Shown here in pieces: positions 1 to 8,561 of a DNA stretch of 64,000 nt. The first letter of the stretch is position 1; each line of letters opens with the position of its first letter. The position numbers were made by a program, and so were the translations under genes. The stretch is from Chryseosolibacter sp964532595 (GTDB lineage Bacteria > Bacteroidota > Bacteroidia > Cytophagales > Cyclobacteriaceae): positions 56,334 through 120,333 of the forward strand of contig CAZHIQ010000006.1 of the NCBI GenBank assembly GCA_964532595.1, read 5' to 3'. The notes beneath the pieces are model-generated. The model did not search any database. It saw only the letters and a list, made by a program, of their open reading frames with translations, and was not told the origin of the DNA.

Positions 1-75
1 GGGTAAAGGATGATCGCAACATGTCTTTTCGCCTCTAAAATTAAGACGGGGTGTCGACGGGGCAAAACTATTTGA

Positions 76-83
76 TAGTTTTG
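76..83 (+). promoter_or_regulatory. Putative -7 box (TAGTTTTG) of the Nudix gene
   Basis: The octamer fits the Bacteroidota -7 consensus TAnnTTTG exactly. No convincing -33 TTTG lies 17-22 nt upstream, so this rests on one element. It would put transcription start near base 90, about 60 nt before the ATG at 150, and so argues against the earlier in-frame GTG at 51. Confidence 0.35.
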
Positions 84-149
84 GGCAACATGCTGCTTTT
101 TCATGGCGTAGAATTTTACACGCCATTCACCACAACCGTCCCGCTTAAG

Positions 150-710
150 ATGATAGCAGACAAGGAATCGAAAAACCCATGGACAACCCTCTCGGGGGAA
201 GTAAAATACGACAATCCCTGGATACGTGTCACGGAATATCAGGTGATCAATCCCTCCGGAAAGCAGGGTATCTACGGTAAAGTTCACTTCAAAAATCTTG
301 CGATTGGAATCGTAGCGCTCGACAACGATCTGAACACGTGGTTAGTAGGCCAATATCGCTTCACGTTGAACGCCTGGCATTGGGAAATTCCAGAAGGAGG
401 AGGTCCGCTTTCCGACAACGCCTTGGATAGTGCCAAACGTGAACTTCGCGAAGAAACGGGACTCACCGCCGCGAAGTGGACCGAAATTCTTCACCTGCAC
501 ACATCAAACTCCGTTACCGACGAAGAAGGTTTTGTTTTTCTTGCCGAAGACCTAACGGAAGGCGACGCGGCACTGGAGGAAACTGAAGCCGATCTCCAGG
601 TTTGGAAACTCCCGTTGAAGGATGCCCTCGACATGGTCTTGCGAGGCGAAATCACAGACAGCATGAGCATCATGGGTATTTTGAAAGTTGCGAGGATGAA
701 GGGCTTGTAA
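150..710 (+). CDS. Nudix hydrolase (ADP-ribose pyrophosphatase-like)
   Basis: A 186-residue protein predicted to hydrolyse a nucleoside diphosphate linked to another moiety; the EIPEGGG segment just before the Nudix box resembles ADP-sugar pyrophosphatases (NudF group), but the substrate cannot be fixed from sequence. The Nudix box is intact apart from one conservative change: its first acidic residue is Asp, giving G-x5-D-x7-RELREETGL. The reading frame is open back to a GTG at 51, but the extra 33 residues are hydrophobic and unlike the family, and a -7 promoter box lies inside them, so I start at the ATG at 150. The first 50 bases of the window hold nothing I can assign. The acyltransferase gene follows 67 nt later on the same strand. 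Confidence 0.85.
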   Translation: MIADKESKNPWTTLSGEVKYDNPWIRVTEYQVINPSGKQGIYGKVHFKNLAIGIVALDNDLNTWLVGQYRFTLNAWHWEIPEGGGPLSDNALDSAKRELREETGLTAAKWTEILHLHTSNSVTDEEGFVFLAEDLTEGDAALEETEADLQVWKLPLKDALDMVLRGEITDSMSIMGILKVARMKGL

Positions 711-777
711 GCCTGCTGACGAGAAGAAGTTTCCTGGTCATCTCAAATTGCTTAGATTAGCCAGCTCGCTGAACCCC

Positions 778-1509
778 ATGAAATGGCTTAAAAGGCTACA
801 TACGTTCTATGGTGCACTGGTTTTCCTTGCACTTTTCCTGGTGTTTTTCATTCCCCTTTTCATTCCGATACTATTTCCGAAGAAGTTCCGACTTGTCGGC
901 CAACTGAATCGCTGGTGGGCGAGGTTGATGTTCATTCTGATTGGTGTACCGTACAAAGTCGAGTACCGCGAACCTCTCAATCCTCGGAGGCAGTATATCT
1001 TTTGCCCCAATCACACATCTTATCTTGATATTCCAACGCTCGGGCTGAACAAGCACGACGCTCTTTTTGTGGGAAAGAACGAACTGGCCAAAGTACCGCT
1101 CTTCGGCTTCATGTATCGTAAGCTCCACATTACTGTTGACCGATCGAAGCTGAAAAGCCGCTACATTACCCTGGTGCAGACCTTGCGTGCCCTGGATGAA
1201 GGGAAAAGCCTGGTTATATTTCCGGAAGGCGGAATCGTATCGAAGTATCCCCCCGCCCTGTCCGAATTCAAAGACGGCGCTTTTCGCGCTGCGATCGAGA
1301 AACAAATCCCCATTGTTCCGGTAACGATTCCATATAATTGGATAATTTTGCCGGATAGTGAGTTCGTTCTTCACTGGAAACCCGTAAGGGTGATCTTCCA
1401 CGAGCCGATTGATCCGTCGGCATACTCGCTTGAAGACCTGCCTTTACTCAAAGCACGGGTCAGGAATATCATCGAGAACGAACTCCAGCATCATTTCGGA
1501 GAACCATGA
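778..1509 (+). CDS. plsC: 1-acylglycerol-3-phosphate acyltransferase (PlsC family), copy 1
   Basis: A 243-residue membrane-associated acyltransferase expected to acylate lysophosphatidic acid at position 2 in phospholipid synthesis. An N-terminal hydrophobic segment (about residues 8-35) is followed by the catalytic NHTSYLD (H-x4-D), the VGKNELAKVPLFGF block and FPEGG, in the usual order. A TTG ten codons upstream is possible, but the ATG at 778 gives the normal basic-hydrophobic start. Its stop overlaps the gatC start by 4 bp (ATGA), so the two are probably co-translated. A second PlsC homologue follows gatC; division of labour between them, for instance lyso-ornithine lipid acylation by one, is possible but not shown. 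Confidence 0.9.
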   Translation: MKWLKRLHTFYGALVFLALFLVFFIPLFIPILFPKKFRLVGQLNRWWARLMFILIGVPYKVEYREPLNPRRQYIFCPNHTSYLDIPTLGLNKHDALFVGKNELAKVPLFGFMYRKLHITVDRSKLKSRYITLVQTLRALDEGKSLVIFPEGGIVSKYPPALSEFKDGAFRAAIEKQIPIVPVTIPYNWIILPDSEFVLHWKPVRVIFHEPIDPSAYSLEDLPLLKARVRNIIENELQHHFGEP

Positions 1510-1793
1510 AGATTGACCGACCATTGCTTGACAAGATAGCGCACCTCGCGCGTCTGGAGTTTGACGAAAAGGACGCTGAGAAGATGATGGAGGACATGAC
1601 TTCCATCGTCGACTGGGTCGAAAAGCTCAAAGAGGTAGATACTGAGGGCGTCGAACCGCTCACGACCATGTCGCACGAATTGAACGCCTTCCGCGAAGAT
1701 GTTGTGGGTGAGCACCTCTCCCGCGACCGTGCACTGCGCCACGCTCCCATCAAAGACGAGCAATATTTTCGAGTGCCGAAAGTGATTGAATAG
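1506..1793 (+). CDS. gatC: Asp-tRNA(Asn)/Glu-tRNA(Gln) amidotransferase subunit C
   Basis: A 95-residue protein of normal GatC length. It carries the family pattern: an N-terminal helix (DKIAHLARLEFDEKD), the central WVEKLKEVDTEGVEPLTT and the C-terminal YFRVPKVIE that wraps around GatA and GatB. The complex converts misacylated Glu-tRNA(Gln) or Asp-tRNA(Asn) to the amidated form. gatA and gatB are not nearby, so subunit C is encoded apart from the catalytic subunits. It overlaps the upstream plsC by ATGA and is followed 14 nt later by a second plsC. Confidence 0.93.
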   Translation: MKIDRPLLDKIAHLARLEFDEKDAEKMMEDMTSIVDWVEKLKEVDTEGVEPLTTMSHELNAFREDVVGEHLSRDRALRHAPIKDEQYFRVPKVIE

Positions 1794-1807
1794 TAATTTC
1801 CTGCAAC

Positions 1808-2587
1808 TTGAAATCTCCGTTGGCTTTCCTTCTTCTCCTCTACAGGATCTGGGTGGGAATCGTTTTCATCGTCTCGATGATCTTCTATTTCCCGGGGATC
1901 GTCATTCCATTTCTGTTCGGACAACGATTCGGCTCGATCGGATATTTCTTCCTTCGGCTGTGGAGCTGGACGTTTTCCCTGCTTACTCTTATCCGATACC
2001 GCTTCTACGGTCGAGAAAATATCCGAAGAAATCAGTCCTATATCTTCGTCAGCAATCACACTTCATTTCTGGACCTGCCTGGACTAACTATGCTTATTCC
2101 AGGACAATACCGACCCCTGGCAAAAAAAGAGCTGTTGAAGATCCCGGTTTTCGGCTGGATTACCAAGTCTGCCGCCGTCGTCGTCGACCGCTCAAGCCCG
2201 GAAAGTCGCAAACGCAGTATGGATCGCCTGAAAAGCCTTCTATTGCACGGAATATCAATTCTGATTTTTCCGGAGGGAACCCAAAACCGAACGACTCAGG
2301 TTTTACAACCTTTCCGCGACGGCGCTTTTCGCATCGCTATTGATACACAACAGCCAGTTCTTCCCCTCGTGATTCTCGGCGCAGGCCCCTTGATGCCTCC
2401 CGGCACCATCAACCTCAAACCGGGTCTCATTCGCATCTACTGTGGCGAAGAAATTTCAACAACGGAACTGACGACACAAGACACGCGGGAGCTGAAAGAT
2501 CGAACATTCGCAATCATGGCAGACATGATTCACAGCCAACAGGACGGCGTCAGAAAGACGACAACGCGGAATCACAGTGGCACGTAG
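1808..2587 (+). CDS. plsC: 1-acylglycerol-3-phosphate acyltransferase (PlsC family), copy 2
   Basis: A 259-residue second acyltransferase with two N-terminal hydrophobic stretches (about residues 5-35 and 45-60), then NHTSFLD, a KKELLKIPVFGWI block and FPEGT. The first in-frame ATG lies after the first membrane segment, so the TTG at 1808 is the better start. It resembles copy 1 in organisation but not closely in sequence, so this is not a recent duplication. The 3' end overlaps the convergent rsmG gene by 16 bp, so any terminator lies inside coding sequence. Confidence 0.87.
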   Translation: MKSPLAFLLLLYRIWVGIVFIVSMIFYFPGIVIPFLFGQRFGSIGYFFLRLWSWTFSLLTLIRYRFYGRENIRRNQSYIFVSNHTSFLDLPGLTMLIPGQYRPLAKKELLKIPVFGWITKSAAVVVDRSSPESRKRSMDRLKSLLLHGISILIFPEGTQNRTTQVLQPFRDGAFRIAIDTQQPVLPLVILGAGPLMPPGTINLKPGLIRIYCGEEISTTELTTQDTRELKDRTFAIMADMIHSQQDGVRKTTTRNHSGT

Positions 2588-3201
2588 ACCACCTTCTTTG
2601 TCTCGAAGAACGGCTCCCCGAAGTATTGACTAAGCTCAAAAATCTGATGAGGTTTGCGCAGTTCTGCAAGCTCCTCATCGAGATCTCCCCCTTTAAGATA
2701 AAGGATCCCATTGTGAAGCGGATGGGTAGACTCAGACTTTGCCTTTTGGTGAACCCATTGATAAAACTCCTTGAGTCGGGTAACGGCGCGGCTGACTATA
2801 AAATCATATTTCTCCTTCACCTGCTCGGCACGGACCTGCGTCGCCCGGACATTCTTCAATCCCAACGCCTCCGCTACTGCCTTTACCACCGTAATCTTCT
2901 TTCCTATTGAGTCAACAAGATGGAATTGCGTTTCCGGAAAAAGTATAGCCAGGGGAATACCCGGAAACCCGCCCCCGGTTCCTACATCGAGCACCGCAGC
3001 ACCGGGCTGAAACCCCATAACCTTTGCAATGCCCATAGAGTGCAGGACATGGTTTACGTACAGGTTGTCTACATCCTTCCTCGAAATAACATTTATTCGC
3101 GCGTTCCATTCGGTATATAACGGAGACAAAGCAGTCAGCTGCTCGCGCTGTTCAATAGTTAAATCCGGAAAATAACTGAATATGGCGTTAGCGTCTCCCA
3201 C
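2572..3201 (-). CDS. rsmG: 16S rRNA (guanine-527 N7)-methyltransferase RsmG (GidB)
   Basis: A 209-residue Rossmann-type methyltransferase. The SAM-binding motif DVGTGGGFPGIPLAI sits at about residues 71-85, followed by VDSIGKK and SRAVTRLKEF, all characteristic of RsmG, which methylates G527 of 16S rRNA. It starts 3 nt after the stop of the sigma-factor gene and so is the last gene of a three-gene minus-strand operon. It converges on and overlaps plsC copy 2. Confidence 0.95.
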   Translation of the reverse strand: MGDANAIFSYFPDLTIEQREQLTALSPLYTEWNARINVISRKDVDNLYVNHVLHSMGIAKVMGFQPGAAVLDVGTGGGFPGIPLAILFPETQFHLVDSIGKKITVVKAVAEALGLKNVRATQVRAEQVKEKYDFIVSRAVTRLKEFYQWVHQKAKSESTHPLHNGILYLKGGDLDEELAELRKPHQIFELSQYFGEPFFETKKVVYVPL

Positions 3202-3204
3202 TAA

Positions 3205-3813
3205 TCAGATGTGATCACGTTTATTTTTCACCATCTCAAACATCAACTCACGAGCACGGTGAAGTTGAGCCTTAACGGTTCCGAGAGGCGCATCAAGCTG
3301 ATCAGCAATTTCCTCGTACGACAGCTCACTGAAATAGCGCAGACGAACAAGGCGCTGATACTTGGGCGGAAGTTTGTCGACAAATACCTGAACGAGCTCG
3401 GACTTCTGTGCGCGGATGGCCTCCTCCTGTGGATTGAGGTTCTCATCCTCCACATCGATTGAAACCGACTGCCCATCATCGTCGGTAAAAGTATTTTCAA
3501 TACTTAATGTATTGAGCTTCTTTTTTCGGATAAAGTCGATCGTATTGTTCGTAGCAATTCTGAACAACCACGTACTGAAAGTAAAGTCCTTCTTGAAACG
3601 GTGCAGACTTCGGAAAGCCTTGGCGAACGACTCGATAGTCAGATCTTCAGCATCGTCGACATTGCGAACCATCTTAAGGATCATATGGTAGACGGGGCGC
3701 TTGTATCGCTGCAGCAGCCGGGCATAGGCCTTGTCGTCACCACCGACGGCTTCATCGATCAGGCGGAAATCTTCAACTGCCTTATCTGAAAAATCGCGCT
3801 TCAGTTCCTCCAT
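3205..3813 (-). CDS. RNA polymerase sigma factor, sigma-70/ECF family
   Basis: A 202-residue ECF-type sigma factor. Region 2 spans about residues 35-105 (YHMILKMVRNVDDAEDLTIE, then FSTWLFRIATNNTIDFIRKK) and region 4 about 140-195 (LPPKYQRLVRLRYFSELSYE, then TVKAQLHRAR helix-turn-helix). An acidic linker of about 30 residues (TDDDGQSVSIDVEDE) joins them. No anti-sigma factor or membrane sensor is adjacent, so it may not be controlled in the usual partner-switch way. Its start lies inside the 3' end of the glycosyltransferase gene (13-nt overlap), implying translational coupling. Confidence 0.93.
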   Translation of the reverse strand: MEELKRDFSDKAVEDFRLIDEAVGGDDKAYARLLQRYKRPVYHMILKMVRNVDDAEDLTIESFAKAFRSLHRFKKDFTFSTWLFRIATNNTIDFIRKKKLNTLSIENTFTDDDGQSVSIDVEDENLNPQEEAIRAQKSELVQVFVDKLPPKYQRLVRLRYFSELSYEEIADQLDAPLGTVKAQLHRARELMFEMVKNKRDHI

Positions 3814-4943
3814 CGAATCGTTTTACTGGTTAACGCCACCAGACCCGTTGAAAGATAGTAAAAGGTGTATATAAAATCTAAAACCGGCAACGCCCAGAGC
3901 GATAGGCGTACTGACGCCTGCCTCTTCATTACACGAAACAACAAAAGTAACAGGATCAATCTAAGTGCGAAAGCGCCCGAAACTAAATAAATCTCGACCG
4001 GGACCGACTCCGGCAAGCCGGTGTCCGCGACATTCAAGCCACATCCTGCAATCAGCACAATGACTGACAACCAGGTTAATAGCCAACTTGAAGTGAAAAG
4101 CCCCAACAGTATCCGATGGGAAAACCGGTACCGCTTCCCCACCGAAAGGTGCCTTACCTTTTGTCGGAAAAACGCCCGCCAGGAGGTTTCAGGAATCGAC
4201 TGCACCTGGCTATCAGCCCCCAACTCAAGGCGGGTATTGCTCCCGCGGGCATGCAGGTTCACAAACAGGTCATCGTCACCCCCCTGCACATGCAGGAACT
4301 GGTTAAAGCCTTTCTTGTTAATGAACAACGATTTCCGATAAGCAAGGTTACGCCCTACCCCCATGTAGGGATTTCCGAGCCACCCCAAAGCAAAATATTG
4401 TATCGCCGTTAGAACAGTCTCAAACCGGATAAAGAGATTCAATAATCCTGCTCCCTTTCGGTAAGGTGAAAAGCCCAGTACAAAATCACTACTGTCAGTA
4501 AAGTGGTGACTCATCCGACGGATCCACTGCTCACTGTTCGGACGGCAGTCGGCATCCGTCAGAAGCACCCACTCGTAGCTCGCAGCCTTGATCCCCAAAG
4601 TGAGCCCGTACTTCTTGCCGTTGACGCGCTCAGGCGTCGACTGAACATCGACCATACGGAGTCGCTTATCCTTTTCCGCCCACTCGCGGAGAAAATCAAA
4701 AGTACCATCGTTCGAACGATCATTCACTATGATAACTTCGTACTCCGGATAATCCTGGGAAAGAAGAAGAGGAACAAGTTCACGCAGATTCTCCAGTTCA
4801 TCGTGCGCACACACGACTACCGACACCGGAACACCAGGATGCTCATGCTCAACCTTGCGTCTTCTGAAAGCCGTAAGGAATACGATAAGAAAGAGTACTT
4901 GTATGCCGACGAAAACGAGGAAGAAAATGACGAAAAACTGCAA
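3801..4943 (-). CDS. Membrane family-2 glycosyltransferase
   Basis: A 380-residue enzyme with an N-terminal membrane helix (about residues 2-26), a GT-A domain and three or four C-terminal membrane helices (about 270-370). Visible catalytic features are VSVVVCAHDE, IIVNDRSNDGT, the metal-binding LLTDADC (D-x-D) and GGDDDLF; a QKVRH segment occupies the place of the Q-x-x-R-W motif of processive synthases but lacks the Trp. The acceptor is unknown. The start is a TTG, because the frame is closed upstream without an ATG. A good promoter 20 nt upstream drives the operon glycosyltransferase, sigma factor, rsmG. Confidence 0.87.
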   Translation of the reverse strand: MQFFVIFFLVFVGIQVLFLIVFLTAFRRRKVEHEHPGVPVSVVVCAHDELENLRELVPLLLSQDYPEYEVIIVNDRSNDGTFDFLREWAEKDKRLRMVDVQSTPERVNGKKYGLTLGIKAASYEWVLLTDADCRPNSEQWIRRMSHHFTDSSDFVLGFSPYRKGAGLLNLFIRFETVLTAIQYFALGWLGNPYMGVGRNLAYRKSLFINKKGFNQFLHVQGGDDDLFVNLHARGSNTRLELGADSQVQSIPETSWRAFFRQKVRHLSVGKRYRFSHRILLGLFTSSWLLTWLSVIVLIAGCGLNVADTGLPESVPVEIYLVSGAFALRLILLLLLFRVMKRQASVRLSLWALPVLDFIYTFYYLSTGLVALTSKTIRWRN

Positions 4944-4963
4944 CGCAAAATGGGTTTGACTCG

Positions 4964-4992
4964 CAAAGATAGGCTATATCGACCCCGACAAA
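4964..4992 (-). promoter_or_regulatory. Promoter of the glycosyltransferase-sigma-rsmG operon
   Basis: On the minus strand, TTTG (4992-4989), a 17-nt spacer and TATCTTTG (4971-4964) match the Bacteroidota consensus with no mismatch. The TTG start at 4943 lies about 15 nt downstream of the predicted transcription start, which supports that start codon. The rest of this 186-bp divergent region, towards the LacI-type gene at 5130, shows no equally good plus-strand promoter. Confidence 0.6.
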
Positions 4993-5129
4993 AGTGTTTT
5001 CACCGAAAGGAACGTCCAAAAACATACAATACTGTGTTTTAGGAACAATTGCACCAAAACATCGAAATAGAAAAAAAGCTGCATTTTTGTCTTTCGTTGG
5101 ACTTAAATTGTGCGGCTCATTGAACCCGT

Positions 5130-6209
5130 ATGGCAACACCTGATAACGCGAGAAACGTCAGAATCAAGGACATTGCCCGCCTGGCCGGCGTGTCGGTGGG
5201 GACGGTCGACCGTGTTCTGCATAATCGCGGGCGCGTGTCTGAAGAAGCAATGCGCAAAGTATTGAAGGTTCTTGAAGAAATTGACTACAAACCTAACGTC
5301 ATTGCCCGCACCTTAGGGGCCAATAAGACTTACCGTATAGCCGCGCTCCTTCCCAATCCGGCCCAGGACCCATATTGGGCCTTGACCAAAGACGGCATTG
5401 ATCAGGCACAAGCCGAATGGATGCGGTATGGTGTCACTATTGAACCTCATTTCTTTGATCAATATGCCAAGGACACGCTGGCTGCGGTAGCCAGCAAGAT
5501 CGTTGAGTCGCCCCCGGATGGAGTGCTCGTCGCCCCTATCTTCTATCATGAGTCGCTGCCCCACCTTAAGAGTTTTGAAGAACTCAACGTGCCTTACGTT
5601 CTCGTCAACACCCGTATTGAAAACATCGCCTCACTGAGTTTCATCGGACAAGACCTGTATCAAAGTGGCAAGTTAGGCGGCGAACTCATGCATCTCTCCC
5701 TGCGGGAAACGGAAGGTATTGTCGCAGTGCTCCACATAAACGAAGACCTTGACAACTCGATACACCTGGCCGAAAAAGAACGCGGTTTCCGTGACTACTT
5801 CCTCCAGAACGGAAACCAATTCAGTGTACGCACCGTCAACTGCTATGATCCTTCTGCTTTAACCGGCGACGACACTATAACTGGCCTGCTCAGCGATGGA
5901 GCGTTAAGAGGTGTTTTCGTGACAACCTCACATGGTACCGCACTCATGGCCGGTCTGCTCGAGCAACACGGAAAACGGGACGTCAAACTCATCGGATATG
6001 ACCTCCTGACCGACAACGTACGTTTCTTAAAGAAAGGCGTCATCCGGTTCCTCATCCACCAGAACCCCAAGCGCCAGGCCTTCCTCGGCATCAACCACCT
6101 GGTTAGTCATTTGATCCTGAAAAAGCCGACCCCGTCGCAAGACCTGCTCCCGCTGGAAATAATCTCCCAGCAGAACATCAACTCGTACCTCGATTCAACG
6201 ATGCCTTAA
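5130..6209 (+). CDS. LacI-family transcriptional regulator
   Basis: A 359-residue repressor-type protein. The N-terminal helix-turn-helix and hinge are clear (IKDIARLAGVSVGTVDRVLH at residues 12-31, then SEEAMRKVLKVLEEIDYKPN). They are followed by a periplasmic-binding-protein fold with the usual RIAALLPNPAQDPYW start; such domains bind a sugar or related ligand in the cytoplasm. No sugar-use genes are adjacent, so its ligand and targets are probably elsewhere. It stands alone between the glycosyltransferase promoter region and tgt. Confidence 0.93.
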   Translation: MATPDNARNVRIKDIARLAGVSVGTVDRVLHNRGRVSEEAMRKVLKVLEEIDYKPNVIARTLGANKTYRIAALLPNPAQDPYWALTKDGIDQAQAEWMRYGVTIEPHFFDQYAKDTLAAVASKIVESPPDGVLVAPIFYHESLPHLKSFEELNVPYVLVNTRIENIASLSFIGQDLYQSGKLGGELMHLSLRETEGIVAVLHINEDLDNSIHLAEKERGFRDYFLQNGNQFSVRTVNCYDPSALTGDDTITGLLSDGALRGVFVTTSHGTALMAGLLEQHGKRDVKLIGYDLLTDNVRFLKKGVIRFLIHQNPKRQAFLGINHLVSHLILKKPTPSQDLLPLEIISQQNINSYLDSTMP

Positions 6210-6239
6210 GGGGTATTAGGCAAATCACCGTGATACCGC

Positions 6240-6247
6240 TATTTTTG
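6240..6247 (+). promoter_or_regulatory. Putative -7 box (TATTTTTG) of tgt
   Basis: A perfect TAnnTTTG octamer ending 7 nt before the tgt ATG at 6255. No TTTG lies at the right distance upstream. If used, the tgt mRNA would have a leader of only a few bases, that is, be leaderless or nearly so. Confidence 0.4.
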
Positions 6248-6254
6248 CGCCTTT

Positions 6255-7385
6255 ATGAAATTCGACCTCATAGCACGCGACAAGCATTCTTCGGCACGTG
6301 CGGGAGTACTGACGACAGCGCACGGCGACATTGAAACGCCCATCTTTATGCCGGTAGGCACCGCAGGATCGGTCAAGGCTGTCCACCAACGCGAGCTAAC
6401 CGACGATATTGGCGCCCAGATAATTCTTGGCAACACTTACCACCTTTTCCTGCGCCCCGGAATACCCTTACTGGAAAAGGTCGGTGGTCTCCACAAATTC
6501 AATGGCTGGGATGGCCCTATCCTGACCGACAGCGGAGGTTATCAGGTATATTCGCTTGCCGAGAACCGCAAGATCACCGAAGATGGCGTAGCCTTCAAGT
6601 CCCACATCGACGGCTCCCGGCACATCTTCACACCCGAAAGCGTTATAGACCTTCAACGTTCAATCGGAGCCGACATTATCATGGCATTCGACGAGTGCAC
6701 ACCGTACCCGTGCCCTTATGACTACGCGAAGTCAAGCCTTGACCTCACCCATCGCTGGCTCGATCGCTGCATTGCCCGAATGAACGAAACCGCTCCGCGC
6801 TACGGATACAATCAAACGCTCTTCCCAATCGTCCAGGGTAGCACATACCCTGATCTGCGGGAACGTTCAGCCGAATACATCGCTTCCAGAAATATGCCCG
6901 GCAATGCTATCGGCGGTCTCTCAGTGGGGGAGCCTCATGAAGAGATGTACGCGATGACAAGCGCGGTATGTTCTATACTGCCGGCCGACAAGCCGCGGTA
7001 CCTGATGGGAGTAGGTACCCCGGAAAATATTCTGGAATGTATCGCGCTGGGTGTCGACATGTTTGATTGCGTTATGCCAACGCGCAACGCCCGCAACGGA
7101 ATGTTGTTCACAACGGAGGGGATAATCAACATCAGGAACGAAAAATGGAAAGATGACCTTTCTCCCATTGACCCGGCCCTGGGTGGCTATGCCTCGACGT
7201 TTTACTCAAAGGCATACCTGAGGCATCTGATTATTAACAAGGAAATTTTAGGCGCGCAAATTGCTACCCTTCAGAACCTTACTTTCTACTTATGGCTGGT
7301 TGGCGAAGCACGCCGGCAGATCATCGCTGGCAATTTTGCCAGTTGGAAAGAAAGGATGGTTCCCATCGTAAGTCAACGACTGTAA
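6255..7385 (+). CDS. tgt: tRNA-guanine transglycosylase, without the zinc site
   Basis: A 376-residue TIM-barrel enzyme that exchanges guanine-34 for a queuine precursor in GUN-anticodon tRNAs. Catalytic regions are intact: ILTDSGGYQVYSL, MAFDECTPYP, GGLSVGEPHEEMY and DMFDCVMPTRNARNG. The C-terminal zinc site is not: where most bacterial enzymes have C-x-C-x2-C before YSKAYLRHL there is LGGYAS, and the downstream zinc His (usual I-H-N-L) is Gln in TLQNLTFYLW. From memory, other Bacteroidota enzymes also lack the cysteines but often keep the His. The fold probably replaces the metal by packing. The next gene, an LptF/G permease, starts 40 nt later. Confidence 0.95.
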   Translation: MKFDLIARDKHSSARAGVLTTAHGDIETPIFMPVGTAGSVKAVHQRELTDDIGAQIILGNTYHLFLRPGIPLLEKVGGLHKFNGWDGPILTDSGGYQVYSLAENRKITEDGVAFKSHIDGSRHIFTPESVIDLQRSIGADIIMAFDECTPYPCPYDYAKSSLDLTHRWLDRCIARMNETAPRYGYNQTLFPIVQGSTYPDLRERSAEYIASRNMPGNAIGGLSVGEPHEEMYAMTSAVCSILPADKPRYLMGVGTPENILECIALGVDMFDCVMPTRNARNGMLFTTEGIINIRNEKWKDDLSPIDPALGGYASTFYSKAYLRHLIINKEILGAQIATLQNLTFYLWLVGEARRQIIAGNFASWKERMVPIVSQRL

Positions 7386-7424
7386 ATTTATGTTGGACTG
7401 ACGTGAGCAGCACCCTGACGGACA

Positions 7425-8561
7425 ATGAAGCTACTTGACAAGTACATACTGAAAACTTTGCTGAGCACGTTCTTCTTCGTGGTGCTGATTCTGATTGCCG
7501 TCATTACGGTGATTGATCTCACCGAGAAAATGGACAAGTTCGCGGATGCCGGCGTCACCGGCGGTGAGATCTTCAGCTACTACCTCGACTACACCTCGTG
7601 GATAGCGAGTTTCATAACGCCTATTACGATGTTTATCGCAACCGTCTATGTGTGCGCGCGCATGGCCGGGCATACCGAAATCATTGCAACGTTAAGCAGC
7701 GGCGTGAGCTTTCGACGATTTTTGGTCCCTTTCCTCGTTGGGGCAGCCTTCATAGGAACTATCAGCTTCCTGCTCAACGGCTGGGTTATTCCCGAGAGTA
7801 ATAAAACCCGTGTCGCCTTTGAAGTGGCGCACGTTAAAAAGAAGTACTACTTCGATCAACGAAACATTCATATTCAGGTCGCCCCCGATGTATACCTGTA
7901 CCTGCAGAGCTACAACAACCACACGCATACCGGATACCACTTTTCTTTGGAGCGTTTTGAAGACAATCGGCTAATCGAAAAGCTCACCGCCAACCGCATA
8001 GAATGGGACACCGCCAAGCGCACATGGACGTTACGTGACTATAAAATCCGGAAGATCGATCGCATTTTTGAGCTGCCGGCGCAGCATCCCGAACGCCTAA
8101 TGACCGGCGACCTAAAACGAGTCGTCCAGGCCGATAGCCTCATAGAAGGACAAAAGCTGGACACTGCTCTTGTGATTCGCCCCGAAGAATTTGAAAGCGA
8201 CTATCGGAAATACGAAGCCATGACCCTCGACGAACTGAACCAGTACATCAGTACCCTGCGCGCGCGGGGCTCAACAGGCGTGGAGGTTTACGAGGTTGAA
8301 AAATACACCCGCTACACAGCTCCCTTTACCATTATGATTCTGGTATTCATGGGGGTCATTGTAGCATCCAGAAAAAGTCGCGGTGGCACCGGGCTTCAGA
8401 TTGCTCTTGGATTCGTACTTTCATTTATCTTCATCCTGTTCTTCACCCTCTTCAGGACCTTTGCCGAGGCCGGCTCAATGCCGCCCGCGATTTCGGTGTG
8501 GATACCCAATGTGGTATTCGCAATTATTTCACTAATGATGTACAAATACGTTCCCCGCTAA
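7425..8561 (+). CDS. LptF/LptG-family lipopolysaccharide export permease
   Basis: A 378-residue inner-membrane protein with the six-helix LptF/G layout: three N-terminal helices (about residues 10-33, 58-80, 98-120), a periplasmic beta-jellyroll (about 135-285) and three C-terminal helices (about 295-375). The start MKLLDKYILK is typical. It should form, with its partner and LptB, the ABC transporter that pulls LPS from the inner membrane towards the outer membrane. Its partner permease and lptB are not adjacent. LptF and LptG cannot be told apart safely here. The stop overlaps the next gene by one base (TAATG). Confidence 0.9.
   Translation: MKLLDKYILKTLLSTFFFVVLILIAVITVIDLTEKMDKFADAGVTGGEIFSYYLDYTSWIASFITPITMFIATVYVCARMAGHTEIIATLSSGVSFRRFLVPFLVGAAFIGTISFLLNGWVIPESNKTRVAFEVAHVKKKYYFDQRNIHIQVAPDVYLYLQSYNNHTHTGYHFSLERFEDNRLIEKLTANRIEWDTAKRTWTLRDYKIRKIDRIFELPAQHPERLMTGDLKRVVQADSLIEGQKLDTALVIRPEEFESDYRKYEAMTLDELNQYISTLRARGSTGVEVYEVEKYTRYTAPFTIMILVFMGVIVASRKSRGGTGLQIALGFVLSFIFILFFTLFRTFAEAGSMPPAISVWIPNVVFAIISLMMYKYVPR

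Noticed and set aside
1786..2343. A 185-codon frame overlapping plsC copy 2 in another frame
   Set aside because: The real frame carries NHTSFLD and FPEGT; the other frame is rich in Arg and Pro without any motif.
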